From: an uncultured Coriobacteriia bacterium
GTDB taxonomy: Bacteria; Actinomycetota; Coriobacteriia; Coriobacteriales; QAMH01
Direction: 5' to 3'
Length of the DNA stretch: 29,572 nt
Assembly: GCA_902493755.1 (NCBI GenBank)
Contig: CABURF010000002.1
Span: 1-29,572, forward strand
Shown: positions 15,305 to 23,652 of the stretch, piece by piece
Layout of the letters: each line of letters begins with the position of its first letter
Numbering within the stretch: position 1 is the first letter of the stretch
Notes under the pieces: model-generated
What the model saw: the letters and a program-made list of their open reading frames with translations, nothing else
Database searches by the model: none
Told to the model about the DNA's origin: nothing
Position numbers and translations under genes: made by a program

Positions 15305-15370
15305 CAGACCTTACTGCTATGTAAATTCGCTATCTTAGCAGAAGCAGCTATGCCAGTTGCGGGACGTGAG

Positions 15371-17530
15371 CTACTCGACCGGTCTGAAGAGATGCCCCGT
15401 GGTCGTATCGGCGCTCTTCTTGATCTTCGTCCCGTTTATTCCGCTGCGCACGCGATTGTGCGCATGCTCCGCTTCGCCTTCGCCCATGAGCGTCGCATCG
15501 ACGGCGAAACCACGCACGCCAGCACGCAGCAAGTCGCCGATTGCGTGCGCGACATCAAGCGGCACGGCATTGTAAATGTGCCCTCGCCCGCATGCGTCCG
15601 TCGTAACCGGGAAGCGGTAGCCCTTACGATCTTCCAGAAAGCGCGATGCGCCCTGACGACGCTCACAAGTACCGCAACGCTCGTCACAGGAACCTTCGGC
15701 CATGAGGAAACAGTGGTCGCTCACCATGAGCTCTTGGCGACCGATGACGATGATCCCGAGAGGAAGCGGCGACTCATCGGCTAGCAGCTTCATCTGGTGA
15801 AGCGTGAGCTCGGGCGAAAGCCAGACGAAGCTCGCGCCGAGCGCGGCCCAGGTGCGGATGGCCTCGATGTTGGTAGCGTACATGCGCGGCCCGATGGAAC
15901 AGCCAGGCTCGAACTCCTCGAGCGAACAGGCTATGTTCGTGTCATCGAAGCGAATGACCGTCGTGAACGGTGCCATGTCGGAAAGGTCCGTCACGCGCGT
16001 GATGTCAACGCCACCAGCTGACAGTGCCGCATGCTCGTTTGCATCAAGCAGCGTTTCTTCGAAAGCGACGAGTGCGGCACTACGCGTCTTGTGCAGAGTC
16101 GAAAAGCCAATACCCACGTCCTCGTCCAGATCGACCTGCCAGTCCTCGCACGCAAAAGGCGTGGAGCCGAGCCTGCCCACATGCTCGATGACATCCTCGC
16201 GCGTAATCGCCTTGGTGCGCGCCTCCTCGACAATCGGGCCCATCGCTTTTGCTTCGTGGCCCGCCTCGTCACATACGGTAATCTCGAGCGGCTCACCCTT
16301 TCTCATGGTCACGCCGATGGAAACCGGAATCTTCATCCCCATCGCGGTTCGTTCCTCAGCATCGCGTGCGAGCTTTGCCGAACGCACGCGAAACACGCGA
16401 TCGCCGACGGAGACTGGCTCGCGTACACCCAGGTACTTCGTCTCGCCTTTGAGGGTGTCGGACGATTCAACGGTATAGGTGACGCGTCCCTTGGAGGTCC
16501 AGAACTCGAGCAGGTCGCCCACGGCGATGTCCCTCGTCGCAGCAAGCTTGACCTTGCCAGCGGAATATCCCGTGACGCGCCCGACGGCCACACCGCGATT
16601 GTTCGGACGCCGGTAACCCATCATGTCATTACCGCGCTCACCAGCCAGATAGCCCTGCGTGAACCCGCGGTTAAACGCCTCGGCCAGCACATCCTCAGCA
16701 TCATCGACGGCCTCGTACGAAGCCCGATCCCTCCATGCGCGATCAATCGCCTCGCGATACGTTGCCGTAACCGTGGAGACGTATTCGGGCGACTTCATGC
16801 GTCCCTCGATCTTGAGCGACGCGACTTTCGCCTCGATGAGCTGATCGACCATCTCGATGCCACAAAGGTCCTTGGGACTCAGCAGATACTGGCCTTCCTG
16901 TGCGAGCGTCTTGCCGTCTTCATCGACGAGCTTATACGGCAGACGACAAGGCTGAGCACAGAGCCCCCTATTGGCGCTACGTCCGCCGATAAGCGACGAG
17001 AGCAGACACTGCCCCGACTGGCAAATGCACAGCGCCCCATGCACGAACACCTCGAGGTCGACGCCGATCTCAGCAAGCTCGGCGATCTTTTCAATCGAAA
17101 GCTCGCGCGCAAGCGTGACGCGCGAGCAACCCAGACGCGCGGCTAGCTCGATACCACGCTTGCCGCGCACGTTGAGCTGCGTGGAGGCGTGGAGCTCAAG
17201 TTCGGGCAGTTCACGACGCAGCACCGACATGAGACCGATATCCTGCACGATGGCAGCGTCAATGCCCGCCTCGGCTGCAGAGGTGACCATAGCGAGCGCA
17301 TCGTCCATCTCACCCGGAAACACGAGCGTGTTGGCCGTGAGATAGACGCGCACGTCACGTAGATGCGCATCGCGACATGCCGCACGCAGATCGTCGATGG
17401 CGAAGTTATCGGCATTGCGCCGTGCGTTGAATGATCCGGCTCCCAGATAGATGGCATCGGCACCAGCGGCGAGCGCCGCCTCAAACGCCGCGCGATTTCC
17501 CGCGGGCGCGAGTAGTTCCGGCTTTCTCAT
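15371..17530 (-). CDS. U32 peptidase-family protein, large RlhA/YdcP-like form
   Basis: 719 aa. The N-terminal ~330 residues are a U32 domain: L-L-A-P-A-G-N at the start, H-A-S-T-Q-L-N-V near 115, the V-H-G-A-L-C-I-C-Q-S-G-Q-C-L-L-S block, and G-R-S-A-N-R-G-L-C-A-Q-P-C-R-L-P-Y with its conserved cysteines. A long second part (DUF3656-like region, then a second barrel-like segment ending in H-C-F-L-M-A-E-G-S-C-D-E-R-C-G-T-C) matches the length class of E. coli RlhA, which hydroxylates a 23S rRNA cytidine and binds an Fe-S cluster. Family members were named collagenases, but many act on tRNA, rRNA or ubiquinone; RNA modification is the better guess. Start 3 bp behind argH. Confidence 0.85.
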   Translation of the reverse strand: MRKPELLAPAGNRAAFEAALAAGADAIYLGAGSFNARRNADNFAIDDLRAACRDAHLRDVRVYLTANTLVFPGEMDDALAMVTSAAEAGIDAAIVQDIGLMSVLRRELPELELHASTQLNVRGKRGIELAARLGCSRVTLARELSIEKIAELAEIGVDLEVFVHGALCICQSGQCLLSSLIGGRSANRGLCAQPCRLPYKLVDEDGKTLAQEGQYLLSPKDLCGIEMVDQLIEAKVASLKIEGRMKSPEYVSTVTATYREAIDRAWRDRASYEAVDDAEDVLAEAFNRGFTQGYLAGERGNDMMGYRRPNNRGVAVGRVTGYSAGKVKLAATRDIAVGDLLEFWTSKGRVTYTVESSDTLKGETKYLGVREPVSVGDRVFRVRSAKLARDAEERTAMGMKIPVSIGVTMRKGEPLEITVCDEAGHEAKAMGPIVEEARTKAITREDVIEHVGRLGSTPFACEDWQVDLDEDVGIGFSTLHKTRSAALVAFEETLLDANEHAALSAGGVDITRVTDLSDMAPFTTVIRFDDTNIACSLEEFEPGCSIGPRMYATNIEAIRTWAALGASFVWLSPELTLHQMKLLADESPLPLGIIVIGRQELMVSDHCFLMAEGSCDERCGTCERRQGASRFLEDRKGYRFPVTTDACGRGHIYNAVPLDVAHAIGDLLRAGVRGFAVDATLMGEGEAEHAHNRVRSGINGTKIKKSADTTTGHLFRPVE

Positions 17531-17533
17531 CGC

Positions 17534-18970
17534 CTAGTCCGCCATTGCATTGGTGTCGGCCGCAAGGCTCTCACGTGCGTGCTTGAGCTGTACCTTGACC
17601 GGATCGTGACCTGTTGCGCCATAGGTCGTACGACGCTCGACGACCTTGTCGATGTCAACAGCCTCGAGTGCATCGGCAGCGAAGTGCTCGTCGACTTCGG
17701 CAAGATCGTCGGCGCTCAGGTCCTGCAGGGTCTTTCCCTGTTTCTCGCATTCGAGCACGAGCCTGCCCACGATGGCGTGCGCTTCGCGGAAGGGCACGCC
17801 CGTCCCTACGAGGTAATCGGCCAAATCGGTCGCCGCCATGAAGCCACCAAGTGCTCCGGCGCGCATGGCGTCCTCGTTGACCTGCATGGTACGAATCATG
17901 CCCGTCATCACGACGAGGGAGTTGCCGAGCGTGTCGACCGCATCGAACACACCTTCCTTGTCCTCCTGCATATCCTTGTTATAGGCAAGAGGAAGGCCCT
18001 TCATGGTCGTAAGCAACGCCATGAGGTCACCGTACACGCGACCGGTTTTGCCGCGAATGAGCTCGGCGAAGTCGGGGTTCTTCTTCTGGGGCATGATCGA
18101 CGAGCCTGTTGAGTAGGCGTCGGACAGGCGAATGAAACCGAACTCGTTGCTCGACCAGTAGATGAGTTCCTCGCATAGACGCGAGAGGTGCATCATGGCC
18201 ACCGCGCAAGCATAGGAAAGGTCGAGGAGAAAGTCGCGGTCGCTCACGGCGTCCATGCTGTTTTCCGTCACGTCGGCAAAGCCGAGCTCGTCTGCCACGA
18301 ACTGCCGGTCAAGCGGATAGGTCGTGCCCGCGAGCGCGGCGCTGCCCAACGGCAGCACATCGGCAGCCGCATAGGCCGCCTGCAGGCGATCGAAATCGCG
18401 CGTGAACATCCAGTAATATGCGAGCACATGGTGCGAGAAGAGCACGGGCTGTGCCTTCTGCATATGCGTGTAGCCTGGCATGACGACGCCGAACTTGTCC
18501 TCGGCAAGCTCGAGGAGCGCGCCACGCAGGTCGAGCATCTGGTGCGCGAGGCCCGCGGCGAGCTTCTTGGCATGATGACGCGCATCAGTCGCGACCTGGT
18601 CATTGCGGCTACGACCCGTATGCAAGCGTCCGCCTGCCGCACCGATGGCCTCGGTTAGGTTGCGCTCGATGGACATGTGAATATCCTCGTCATCGATATC
18701 GAACTCGAAATCGCCTTCATCAATCTGGACCGCAATGGCATCGAGTCCCGCGCGAATGCTTGCGGCATCCTCATCCGAGATGACGCCCTGGCGCGCGAGC
18801 ATGAGCGCATGCGCCTTCGACCCCTCGATATCGGACTCCCACATGCGTTTGTCGACAGGCAGGGACGCGCCGAAGGCCTGCGTGAACTCCGTAGGAGAAT
18901 CCTCAAAGCGACCTCCCCAGAGCGCCTCGCTCGCATGCATGCCGTCTGGGGAAGATGTTGTGTTCTGCAT
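17534..18970 (-). CDS. argH: Argininosuccinate lyase (ArgH)
   Basis: Splits argininosuccinate into arginine and fumarate, the last step of arginine synthesis. 478 aa from the ATG at 18970, which has GGAG 6 nt upstream; the open frame extends 13 codons further but without a ribosome site. Superfamily signature T-G-S-S-I-M-P-Q-K-K-N at 288-298 (with the catalytic Ser) and the H169 loop G-Y-T-H-M-Q-K-A-Q-P are intact, as is H-T-G-R-S-R-N-D-Q near 117-125. It is separated from the other arginine genes by putP, and followed after 3 bp by the U32 gene. Confidence 0.97.
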   Translation of the reverse strand: MQNTTSSPDGMHASEALWGGRFEDSPTEFTQAFGASLPVDKRMWESDIEGSKAHALMLARQGVISDEDAASIRAGLDAIAVQIDEGDFEFDIDDEDIHMSIERNLTEAIGAAGGRLHTGRSRNDQVATDARHHAKKLAAGLAHQMLDLRGALLELAEDKFGVVMPGYTHMQKAQPVLFSHHVLAYYWMFTRDFDRLQAAYAAADVLPLGSAALAGTTYPLDRQFVADELGFADVTENSMDAVSDRDFLLDLSYACAVAMMHLSRLCEELIYWSSNEFGFIRLSDAYSTGSSIMPQKKNPDFAELIRGKTGRVYGDLMALLTTMKGLPLAYNKDMQEDKEGVFDAVDTLGNSLVVMTGMIRTMQVNEDAMRAGALGGFMAATDLADYLVGTGVPFREAHAIVGRLVLECEKQGKTLQDLSADDLAEVDEHFAADALEAVDIDKVVERRTTYGATGHDPVKVQLKHARESLAADTNAMAD

Positions 18971-19007
18971 GGTGTACTCCAAGTTGGTTTGTTGCGACCA
19001 AACTGAC

Positions 19008-19013
19008 AATATA
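19008..19013 (-). promoter_or_regulatory. -10 element of the argH promoter
   Basis: TATATT on the minus strand, 37 bp before the argH start. No good -35 and no ARG-box-like palindrome of the type seen before argC are visible here. Confidence 0.45.
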
Positions 19014-19083
19014 GCAAAGATGCGCCGATGTTCTTACGACAGGCGGTAAACATCCCGTCTACCTAGTGCTCTGCAGAAAAATC

Positions 19084-19124
19084 CTTTCACTTTACCGTAC
19101 TAAAGTTATAATAGTGCGCCACTA
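19084..19124 (+). promoter_or_regulatory. putP promoter with two inverted repeats
   Basis: Perfect -10 TATAAT (19107-19112) with a weak -35 CTTTCA (19084-19089) at 17 bp. An inverted repeat ACTTTA-N6-TAAAGT (19089-19106) fills the spacer, and TAGTG-N3-CACTA (19112-19124) lies over the expected transcription start. Their positions suit operators, but the binding protein is unknown. Confidence 0.6.
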
Positions 19125-19149
19125 CGGTTGCAATGGACGAGAGGTTTTC

Positions 19150-20886
19150 ATGAATACGGGAGATTACGCAGTTATTATCGCCATCTTGGTGTACTTCATG
19201 GTGGTGCTCATCATCGGCTTTTCCTACGCGAGGCGCGCTAACAAGTCCTCGTCGGAATACTTCCTGGGCGGCCGCAAGGTTGGCCCCTGGTTTACGGCCC
19301 TTTCAGCCGAGGCGTCGGACATGTCAGGCTACCTGCTCATGGGTCTGCCCGGCCTCGCATACTTCACCGGTGCGGCTGATGCGGGCTGGACATGCATTGG
19401 CCTAGCCATCGGTACCTATCTCAACTGGCTGCTTGTCGCCAAGCGCTTGCGCCGCTATTCCGAGAAGGCCAACGACTCGATCACGCTACCGGGCTTCTAC
19501 TCCAACCGCTTTCACGATGACAAGAACATTGTGAGCACGGTTGCCGCCATCATCATTCTCATCTTCTTCTGCGTCTATACGGGCAGCTGCTTCGTCACCT
19601 GCGGCAAGCTCTTCAACACGCTCTTTGGCATGGACTACACAGTTATGATGGTCTTCGGCGCCATCATCGTATTCCTCTACACGATGGTCGGCGGCTACCT
19701 CTCGGTTGTCGCAACCGACTTCGTGCAGGGCTGCCTCATGTTCTTTGCCCTGGCGGTCGTCGTCGTCGGCTCCATCACCATGGCAGGTGGCATCGAGAAC
19801 ACCGCGGCGTTCCTCTCCGACATCCCCGGCTATCTCTCGATGGTGCAGACAGCTGCGCCTGAGGTCGATGCCGACGGCGTCCAGTATCTGCTTGGCGGTG
19901 CTCCCGTCTTTGGCATTCCCGCCGAGTACGGTCTGCTCACCATCATCTCGACCCTGAGCTGGGGCCTGGGATACTTCGGCATGCCGCAGGTGCTCGTGCG
20001 CTTCATGGGCATTCGCAACGACAGCGAGATCAAGACATCGCGTCGCATCGCCATCGTATGGGTCGTTATCTCCATGTTCTGCGCCATCATGATCGGCATC
20101 ATCGGCCGTTATCTCTTCCCTGCCCAATACCTCACCCAATCCGGTGCAGAGAGCATCTTCATCTTCTTGTCGCAGGTCATGCTCCCCGGTTTTCTCTGCG
20201 GCCTTGTTGTCTCGGGCATCCTCGCCGCCTCGATGTCGAGTGCCTCATCGTATCTGCTCATCACGGGCTCTTCGGTTGCCGAGAACATCTTCCGCGGCGT
20301 CTTCAAGAAGGATGCCACGGATAACCAGGTGCTCATCGTGAGCCGCATCACGCTGGCCTGCGTCCTGCTCTTCGGCATTGCCGTTGCCTGGAGCGAAGAT
20401 TCGATCATCTTCAACGTCGTCTCGTATGCTTGGGCCGGCCTGGGTGCCTCGTTTGGTCCGCTCACGCTCTTCAGCCTGTACTGGAAACGCACGACCAAGT
20501 CAGGTGCCATCGCAGGCATGCTGACGGGTGCTGTCTCCGTCATCGCGTGGCACAACCTCGTCAAGCCACTCGGCGGCGTCTTCGGCATCTACGAGCTACT
20601 TCCCGCATTCATCCTGAGCTGCCTGGCAATCGCCATCGTCTCGCTGCTAAGCAAGGAGCCCTCGAAAGCCATCCAGCACGAGTTCGATCACTACATGGAC
20701 GAGGAACTCGTTGACCGTCACCTCGACGCCGTGCTCGAGGGCGGCATCCCACTCAAGGGCGTCAACATGCCCGTCGACACGCCCATCCTGCCCAAAGAGG
20801 CAGGGGAGGTCGACGAGAAGGAGCCTGTCGTATTCCCCGATGGCGAGACTATCATATCCGACGAGAACCCCAAGGATGACCGCTAG
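19150..20886 (+). CDS. putP: Sodium/proline symporter (PutP), SSS family
   Basis: 578-aa membrane protein that couples proline uptake to sodium. It starts at ATG 19150 (GAGAGG 5 nt upstream) with a first helix at ~7-27. The E-Y-F-L-G-G-R-K-V-G-P-W stretch and S-A-E-A-S-D-M-S-G-Y-L-L-M-G-L-P-G (Na2/substrate region) are almost as in E. coli PutP, and I-L-A-A-S-M-S-S-A-S-S-Y-L-L matches the second sodium-site helix. About 13 hydrophobic segments. It is longer than E. coli PutP (502 aa) mainly through an acidic cytoplasmic tail of ~70 residues. Proline specificity is inferred from these motifs. Divergent from argH, single-gene transcript ended by the hairpin at 20910-20942. Confidence 0.93.
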   Translation: MNTGDYAVIIAILVYFMVVLIIGFSYARRANKSSSEYFLGGRKVGPWFTALSAEASDMSGYLLMGLPGLAYFTGAADAGWTCIGLAIGTYLNWLLVAKRLRRYSEKANDSITLPGFYSNRFHDDKNIVSTVAAIIILIFFCVYTGSCFVTCGKLFNTLFGMDYTVMMVFGAIIVFLYTMVGGYLSVVATDFVQGCLMFFALAVVVVGSITMAGGIENTAAFLSDIPGYLSMVQTAAPEVDADGVQYLLGGAPVFGIPAEYGLLTIISTLSWGLGYFGMPQVLVRFMGIRNDSEIKTSRRIAIVWVVISMFCAIMIGIIGRYLFPAQYLTQSGAESIFIFLSQVMLPGFLCGLVVSGILAASMSSASSYLLITGSSVAENIFRGVFKKDATDNQVLIVSRITLACVLLFGIAVAWSEDSIIFNVVSYAWAGLGASFGPLTLFSLYWKRTTKSGAIAGMLTGAVSVIAWHNLVKPLGGVFGIYELLPAFILSCLAIAIVSLLSKEPSKAIQHEFDHYMDEELVDRHLDAVLEGGIPLKGVNMPVDTPILPKEAGEVDEKEPVVFPDGETIISDENPKDDR

Positions 20887-20909
20887 GGCTGCCTCTCATA
20901 TCCGCAACG

Positions 20910-20942
20910 AAAACGGGCCGCGCAATGCACGGCCCGTTTTTT
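20910..20942. terminator. Terminator of putP, probably bidirectional with argG
   Basis: Stem AAAACGGGCCG/CGGCCCGTTTT (20910-20920 with 20930-20940), 9-nt loop. On the plus strand it ends in TTTTTT, 24 bp past putP. On the minus strand it ends in TTTTCGTT and could also stop argG transcripts. Confidence 0.9.
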
Positions 20943-20959
20943 AACGCCACGAAGGCGAT

Positions 20960-20987
20960 TGTGTCAGAGGGTCAGACCCCTGACACA
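20960..20987. repeat. 28-bp imperfect palindrome between putP and argG
   Basis: TGTGTCAG at 20960-20967 is mirrored by CTGACACA at 20980-20987, with partly paired GGG/CCC inside. The minus-strand version pairs better through a G-U. No U-run follows. It may be a second 3'-end hairpin for argG or a dispersed REP-like unit; only one copy is in this window. Confidence 0.6.
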
Positions 20988-21014
20988 GGACGCGATGATA
21001 GATTCGCGTATCTC

Positions 21015-22244
21015 CTACACGACGCCAGGGCAGCCCTCGTCCTGACGATGCTTCGCCCACACGCGCGTCGACAGGCCGAACAGGTCGATGAAGCCCTCGG
21101 CGCTATCGCGATTGAAGGTATCGGCAGAATCGTATGTTGCCAGGCCATAATCGTAGAGCGAATACCTGCTGCGACGACCAACCGTCACGCAGCTGCCTTT
21201 GAGGAAACGCAGACGCACATCACCCGTAACGAGTTGCTGCGTGGTCGAGCAGAAACCATCCAGGGCCTCCTTGAGAGGCGAGAACCACAGGCCGTCATAG
21301 ACGAGCTCTGCCCACTTCTGCTCCACGATAGGCTTGAAGTGCAGGAGCTCACGTTCGAGACAGAGGTCCTCAAGCGCTTTGTGAGCCTGGATGATGGACA
21401 GCGCACCAGGCACCTCATAGCACTCGCGACTCTTCACGCCAACAAGACGGTTCTCGATCATGTCGACGCGGCCGAAGCCATTGCGTCCCGCAATGTCGTT
21501 CATCTTAAGAATGATGTCGTGGAAGCTCATCTTCTCGCCATCCAGCGCACAGGGCACACCCGCATCGAAGCTGATGACAACGTATTCACCCTCTGCCGGA
21601 GCCTCGTAGCTCGAGGTGGTCATCGTGTAGATGTCCTCGAGCGGCTCGCTCCATGGGTCCTCGAGCTCACCGCACTCGATGGCACGACCCCAGAGATTGT
21701 CATCGATGGAATAGGGCGACGCCTTCGTCGTGGGAACGGGAATACCGTGATTCTTCGCGTACTCCATCTCGTCATTGCGCGTATGCAAGTCCCACTCACG
21801 CACGGGAGCGAGCACCTTGATTTCAGGGTCGAGACTCTGAATGGCGACCTCGAAGCGGACCTGATCGTTGCCTTTGCCGGTGCAACCATGCGCGATGTAC
21901 TTCGCACCGTACTTGTGCGCAATCTCAACAAGGTTCTTGGAGATGACGGGACGCGACAATGCGCTTACCATCGGATACTTGTTCTCATACATGCAGTTTG
22001 CAGCCAACGCCTTGGTCAAGAAGTCATTGACGAACTCCTCGCGCATGTCGATGGCCAGTGCCTCGATGGCACCGACCTGCAGGGCCTTCTTCTTGACGAA
22101 CTCGAGGTCCTGACGCTCCTGTCCGACATCACCCGTCACCGCAATGACATCAAGACCCTTTTCCTCCATGAGCCACTTGATGCAGACGGATGTATCGAGA
22201 CCACCCGAGTATGCAAGTACGACCTTGTCCTTTTCCATTTCCAT
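21015..22244 (-). CDS. argG: Argininosuccinate synthase (ArgG)
   Basis: Joins citrulline and aspartate with ATP to argininosuccinate. 409 aa, usual length. The N-type ATP pyrophosphatase loop A-Y-S-G-G-L-D-T-S (11-19) is intact, as are G-C-T-G-K-G-N-D-Q-V-R-F-E (citrulline/ATP site) and P-Y-S-I-D-D-N-L-W-G-R. Two in-frame ATGs (22244 and 22238) share an AAGGAAGG site; the first is used. Last gene of the operon, 27 bp after argR. Confidence 0.97.
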   Translation of the reverse strand: MEMEKDKVVLAYSGGLDTSVCIKWLMEEKGLDVIAVTGDVGQERQDLEFVKKKALQVGAIEALAIDMREEFVNDFLTKALAANCMYENKYPMVSALSRPVISKNLVEIAHKYGAKYIAHGCTGKGNDQVRFEVAIQSLDPEIKVLAPVREWDLHTRNDEMEYAKNHGIPVPTTKASPYSIDDNLWGRAIECGELEDPWSEPLEDIYTMTTSSYEAPAEGEYVVISFDAGVPCALDGEKMSFHDIILKMNDIAGRNGFGRVDMIENRLVGVKSRECYEVPGALSIIQAHKALEDLCLERELLHFKPIVEQKWAELVYDGLWFSPLKEALDGFCSTTQQLVTGDVRLRFLKGSCVTVGRRSRYSLYDYGLATYDSADTFNRDSAEGFIDLFGLSTRVWAKHRQDEGCPGVV

Positions 22245-22271
22245 TCTTCCTTCCTTTCGAATCAGCCGAGT

Positions 22272-22706
22272 TTACTTCTTCTCGAGCAGCTGGTTCACGT
22301 CAATTTGAAATCTTTCACCCTGCGCCTCGTCAGCGCAAATGACGAGTATCGTATCGTCGCCCGCAATGCTGCCGAGCACGCCCTGCGTCTGCGAGGCATC
22401 GAGTGCTGCAGCCACGCTTGAAGCCGTACCGGGGTCGCAGAGAAGCAGCACCTGATTTTGCGCCCGGCGCGTCTCGCGTACGGCGCTTGCCGCAATCGAA
22501 CGGAGGCGATAATCCTCCGGCAGCATGTAGACACCCCGGACATCCTTCTCGAGACCGAGGTCGGTGATGTCGCGTGAGATGGTCGCCTGCGTGACATCGA
22601 AGCCACGGTCACGCAGTTGCGCGACGAGCTCGGATTGCGTACGAATGCGATTGTGCCGGACAAGGTCACGAATCGCATCCTGGCGCTCCTTGCGCACTCC
22701 CGCCAT
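22272..22706 (-). CDS. argR: Arginine repressor (ArgR)
   Basis: 144-aa hexameric, arginine-dependent regulator. The N-terminal winged helix has the recognition segment T-Q-A-T-I-S-R-D-I (39-47). The C-terminal oligomerisation and arginine-binding part carries G-T-A-S-S-V-A-A-A-L-D (93-103) and G-S-I-A-G-D-D-T-I (112-120) with the ligand aspartates D117-D118. It starts 1 bp after the argF stop, so it is co-translated and would control its own operon through the ARG box before argC. Typically it also affects arginine catabolism, but no such genes are here. Confidence 0.97.
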   Translation of the reverse strand: MAGVRKERQDAIRDLVRHNRIRTQSELVAQLRDRGFDVTQATISRDITDLGLEKDVRGVYMLPEDYRLRSIAASAVRETRRAQNQVLLLCDPGTASSVAAALDASQTQGVLGSIAGDDTILVICADEAQGERFQIDVNQLLEKK

Positions 22707-22707
22707 G

Positions 22708-23652
22708 CTACTGCGCCCCCATCACGAGCGAAAGCAGGGCCTTCTGGGCATGCAGACGGTTTTCTGCTTCGTCGAAGATTACCGAATATGGGGCATCCAT
22801 GACCTCGTCGGTAACTTCCTCGCCACGATGCGCGGGCAGGCAATGCATGAAAAGGGCATCATCGGAAGCCAAGGCCATGAGCTCGGCATTGACCTGGAAG
22901 CCCTCGAACTCGGCAACGCGCTGGTCATGCTCGTCCTCGTCGCCCATGGAAGTCCAAGTATCGGTGATGACCACATCAGCTGCGGCAACCGCCTCGCGTG
23001 GGTCGTTGAAAAGCTCGATCGAGGCACCGGTCATGGAAGCGACCTTCTCACACTCGGCGATGACGATGGGATCGGGCGTGTGAATCGCGGGAAATCCTAG
23101 TTTCACGTTCATGCCCGCCAAAACGCCCATCTCGAGGTAGGTGTGGGCCATGTTGTTGCCATCGCCCACATAGGCGATGGTGAGACCCGCGAGTTTGCCC
23201 TTGTGCTCGCGAATCGTCAGAGCATCTGCCAGACCCTGGCAGGGATGAAAGTCATCGGAGAGCGCATTGATGACGGGAATGCTCGCCCATTGGGCGACCT
23301 CGACCACCTTGCTCTGCTCGTAGGTGCGCAATACGATGGCATCGACAAAGCGCTCGAGCACGAGCGTTGTGTCCTGTACGGTCTCACCACGGCTGAACGC
23401 CGAGTGGTCATCGCTCATGACGAGCGGGTGCGCACCCAGACGATATGCGCCGATCTCGAAGCTCGAACGCGTGCGCAGGCTTGGCTTCTCCATGATAATG
23501 GCGACGGCCTTGCCCGCACAGGGGGCATCGTGCACGCCGTTCTCCCAATCGGCCTTTTGCTGCGCAGCCGTATCGAGCACGAGCATGAACTCCTCGGGCG
23601 TCAAATCGAGCAGACGCAGACAGTCGCGTCCGGCGAGCGTGTTCTGGCTCAT
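22708..23652 (-). CDS. argF: Ornithine carbamoyltransferase (ArgF)
   Basis: Makes citrulline from ornithine and carbamoyl phosphate. 314 aa. Carbamoyl phosphate site S-L-R-T-R (58-62), H-P-C-Q (136-139), ornithine-side D-T-W-T-S-M-G (231-237) and H-C-L-P-A-H-R-G (270-277) are all present. Because it lies among biosynthetic genes the anabolic role is clear; a catabolic arcB would sit with arcA/arcC. Its ATG overlaps the argD stop (ATGA, 4 bp), indicating translational coupling. Confidence 0.97.
   Translation of the reverse strand: MSQNTLAGRDCLRLLDLTPEEFMLVLDTAAQQKADWENGVHDAPCAGKAVAIIMEKPSLRTRSSFEIGAYRLGAHPLVMSDDHSAFSRGETVQDTTLVLERFVDAIVLRTYEQSKVVEVAQWASIPVINALSDDFHPCQGLADALTIREHKGKLAGLTIAYVGDGNNMAHTYLEMGVLAGMNVKLGFPAIHTPDPIVIAECEKVASMTGASIELFNDPREAVAAADVVITDTWTSMGDEDEHDQRVAEFEGFQVNAELMALASDDALFMHCLPAHRGEEVTDEVMDAPYSVIFDEAENRLHAQKALLSLVMGAQ

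Noticed and set aside
15305..15370. T-box or other riboswitch before tyrS
   Set aside because: Only 66 bp separate tyrS from the U32 gene, too short for a T-box, and no specifier loop or antiterminator is visible.
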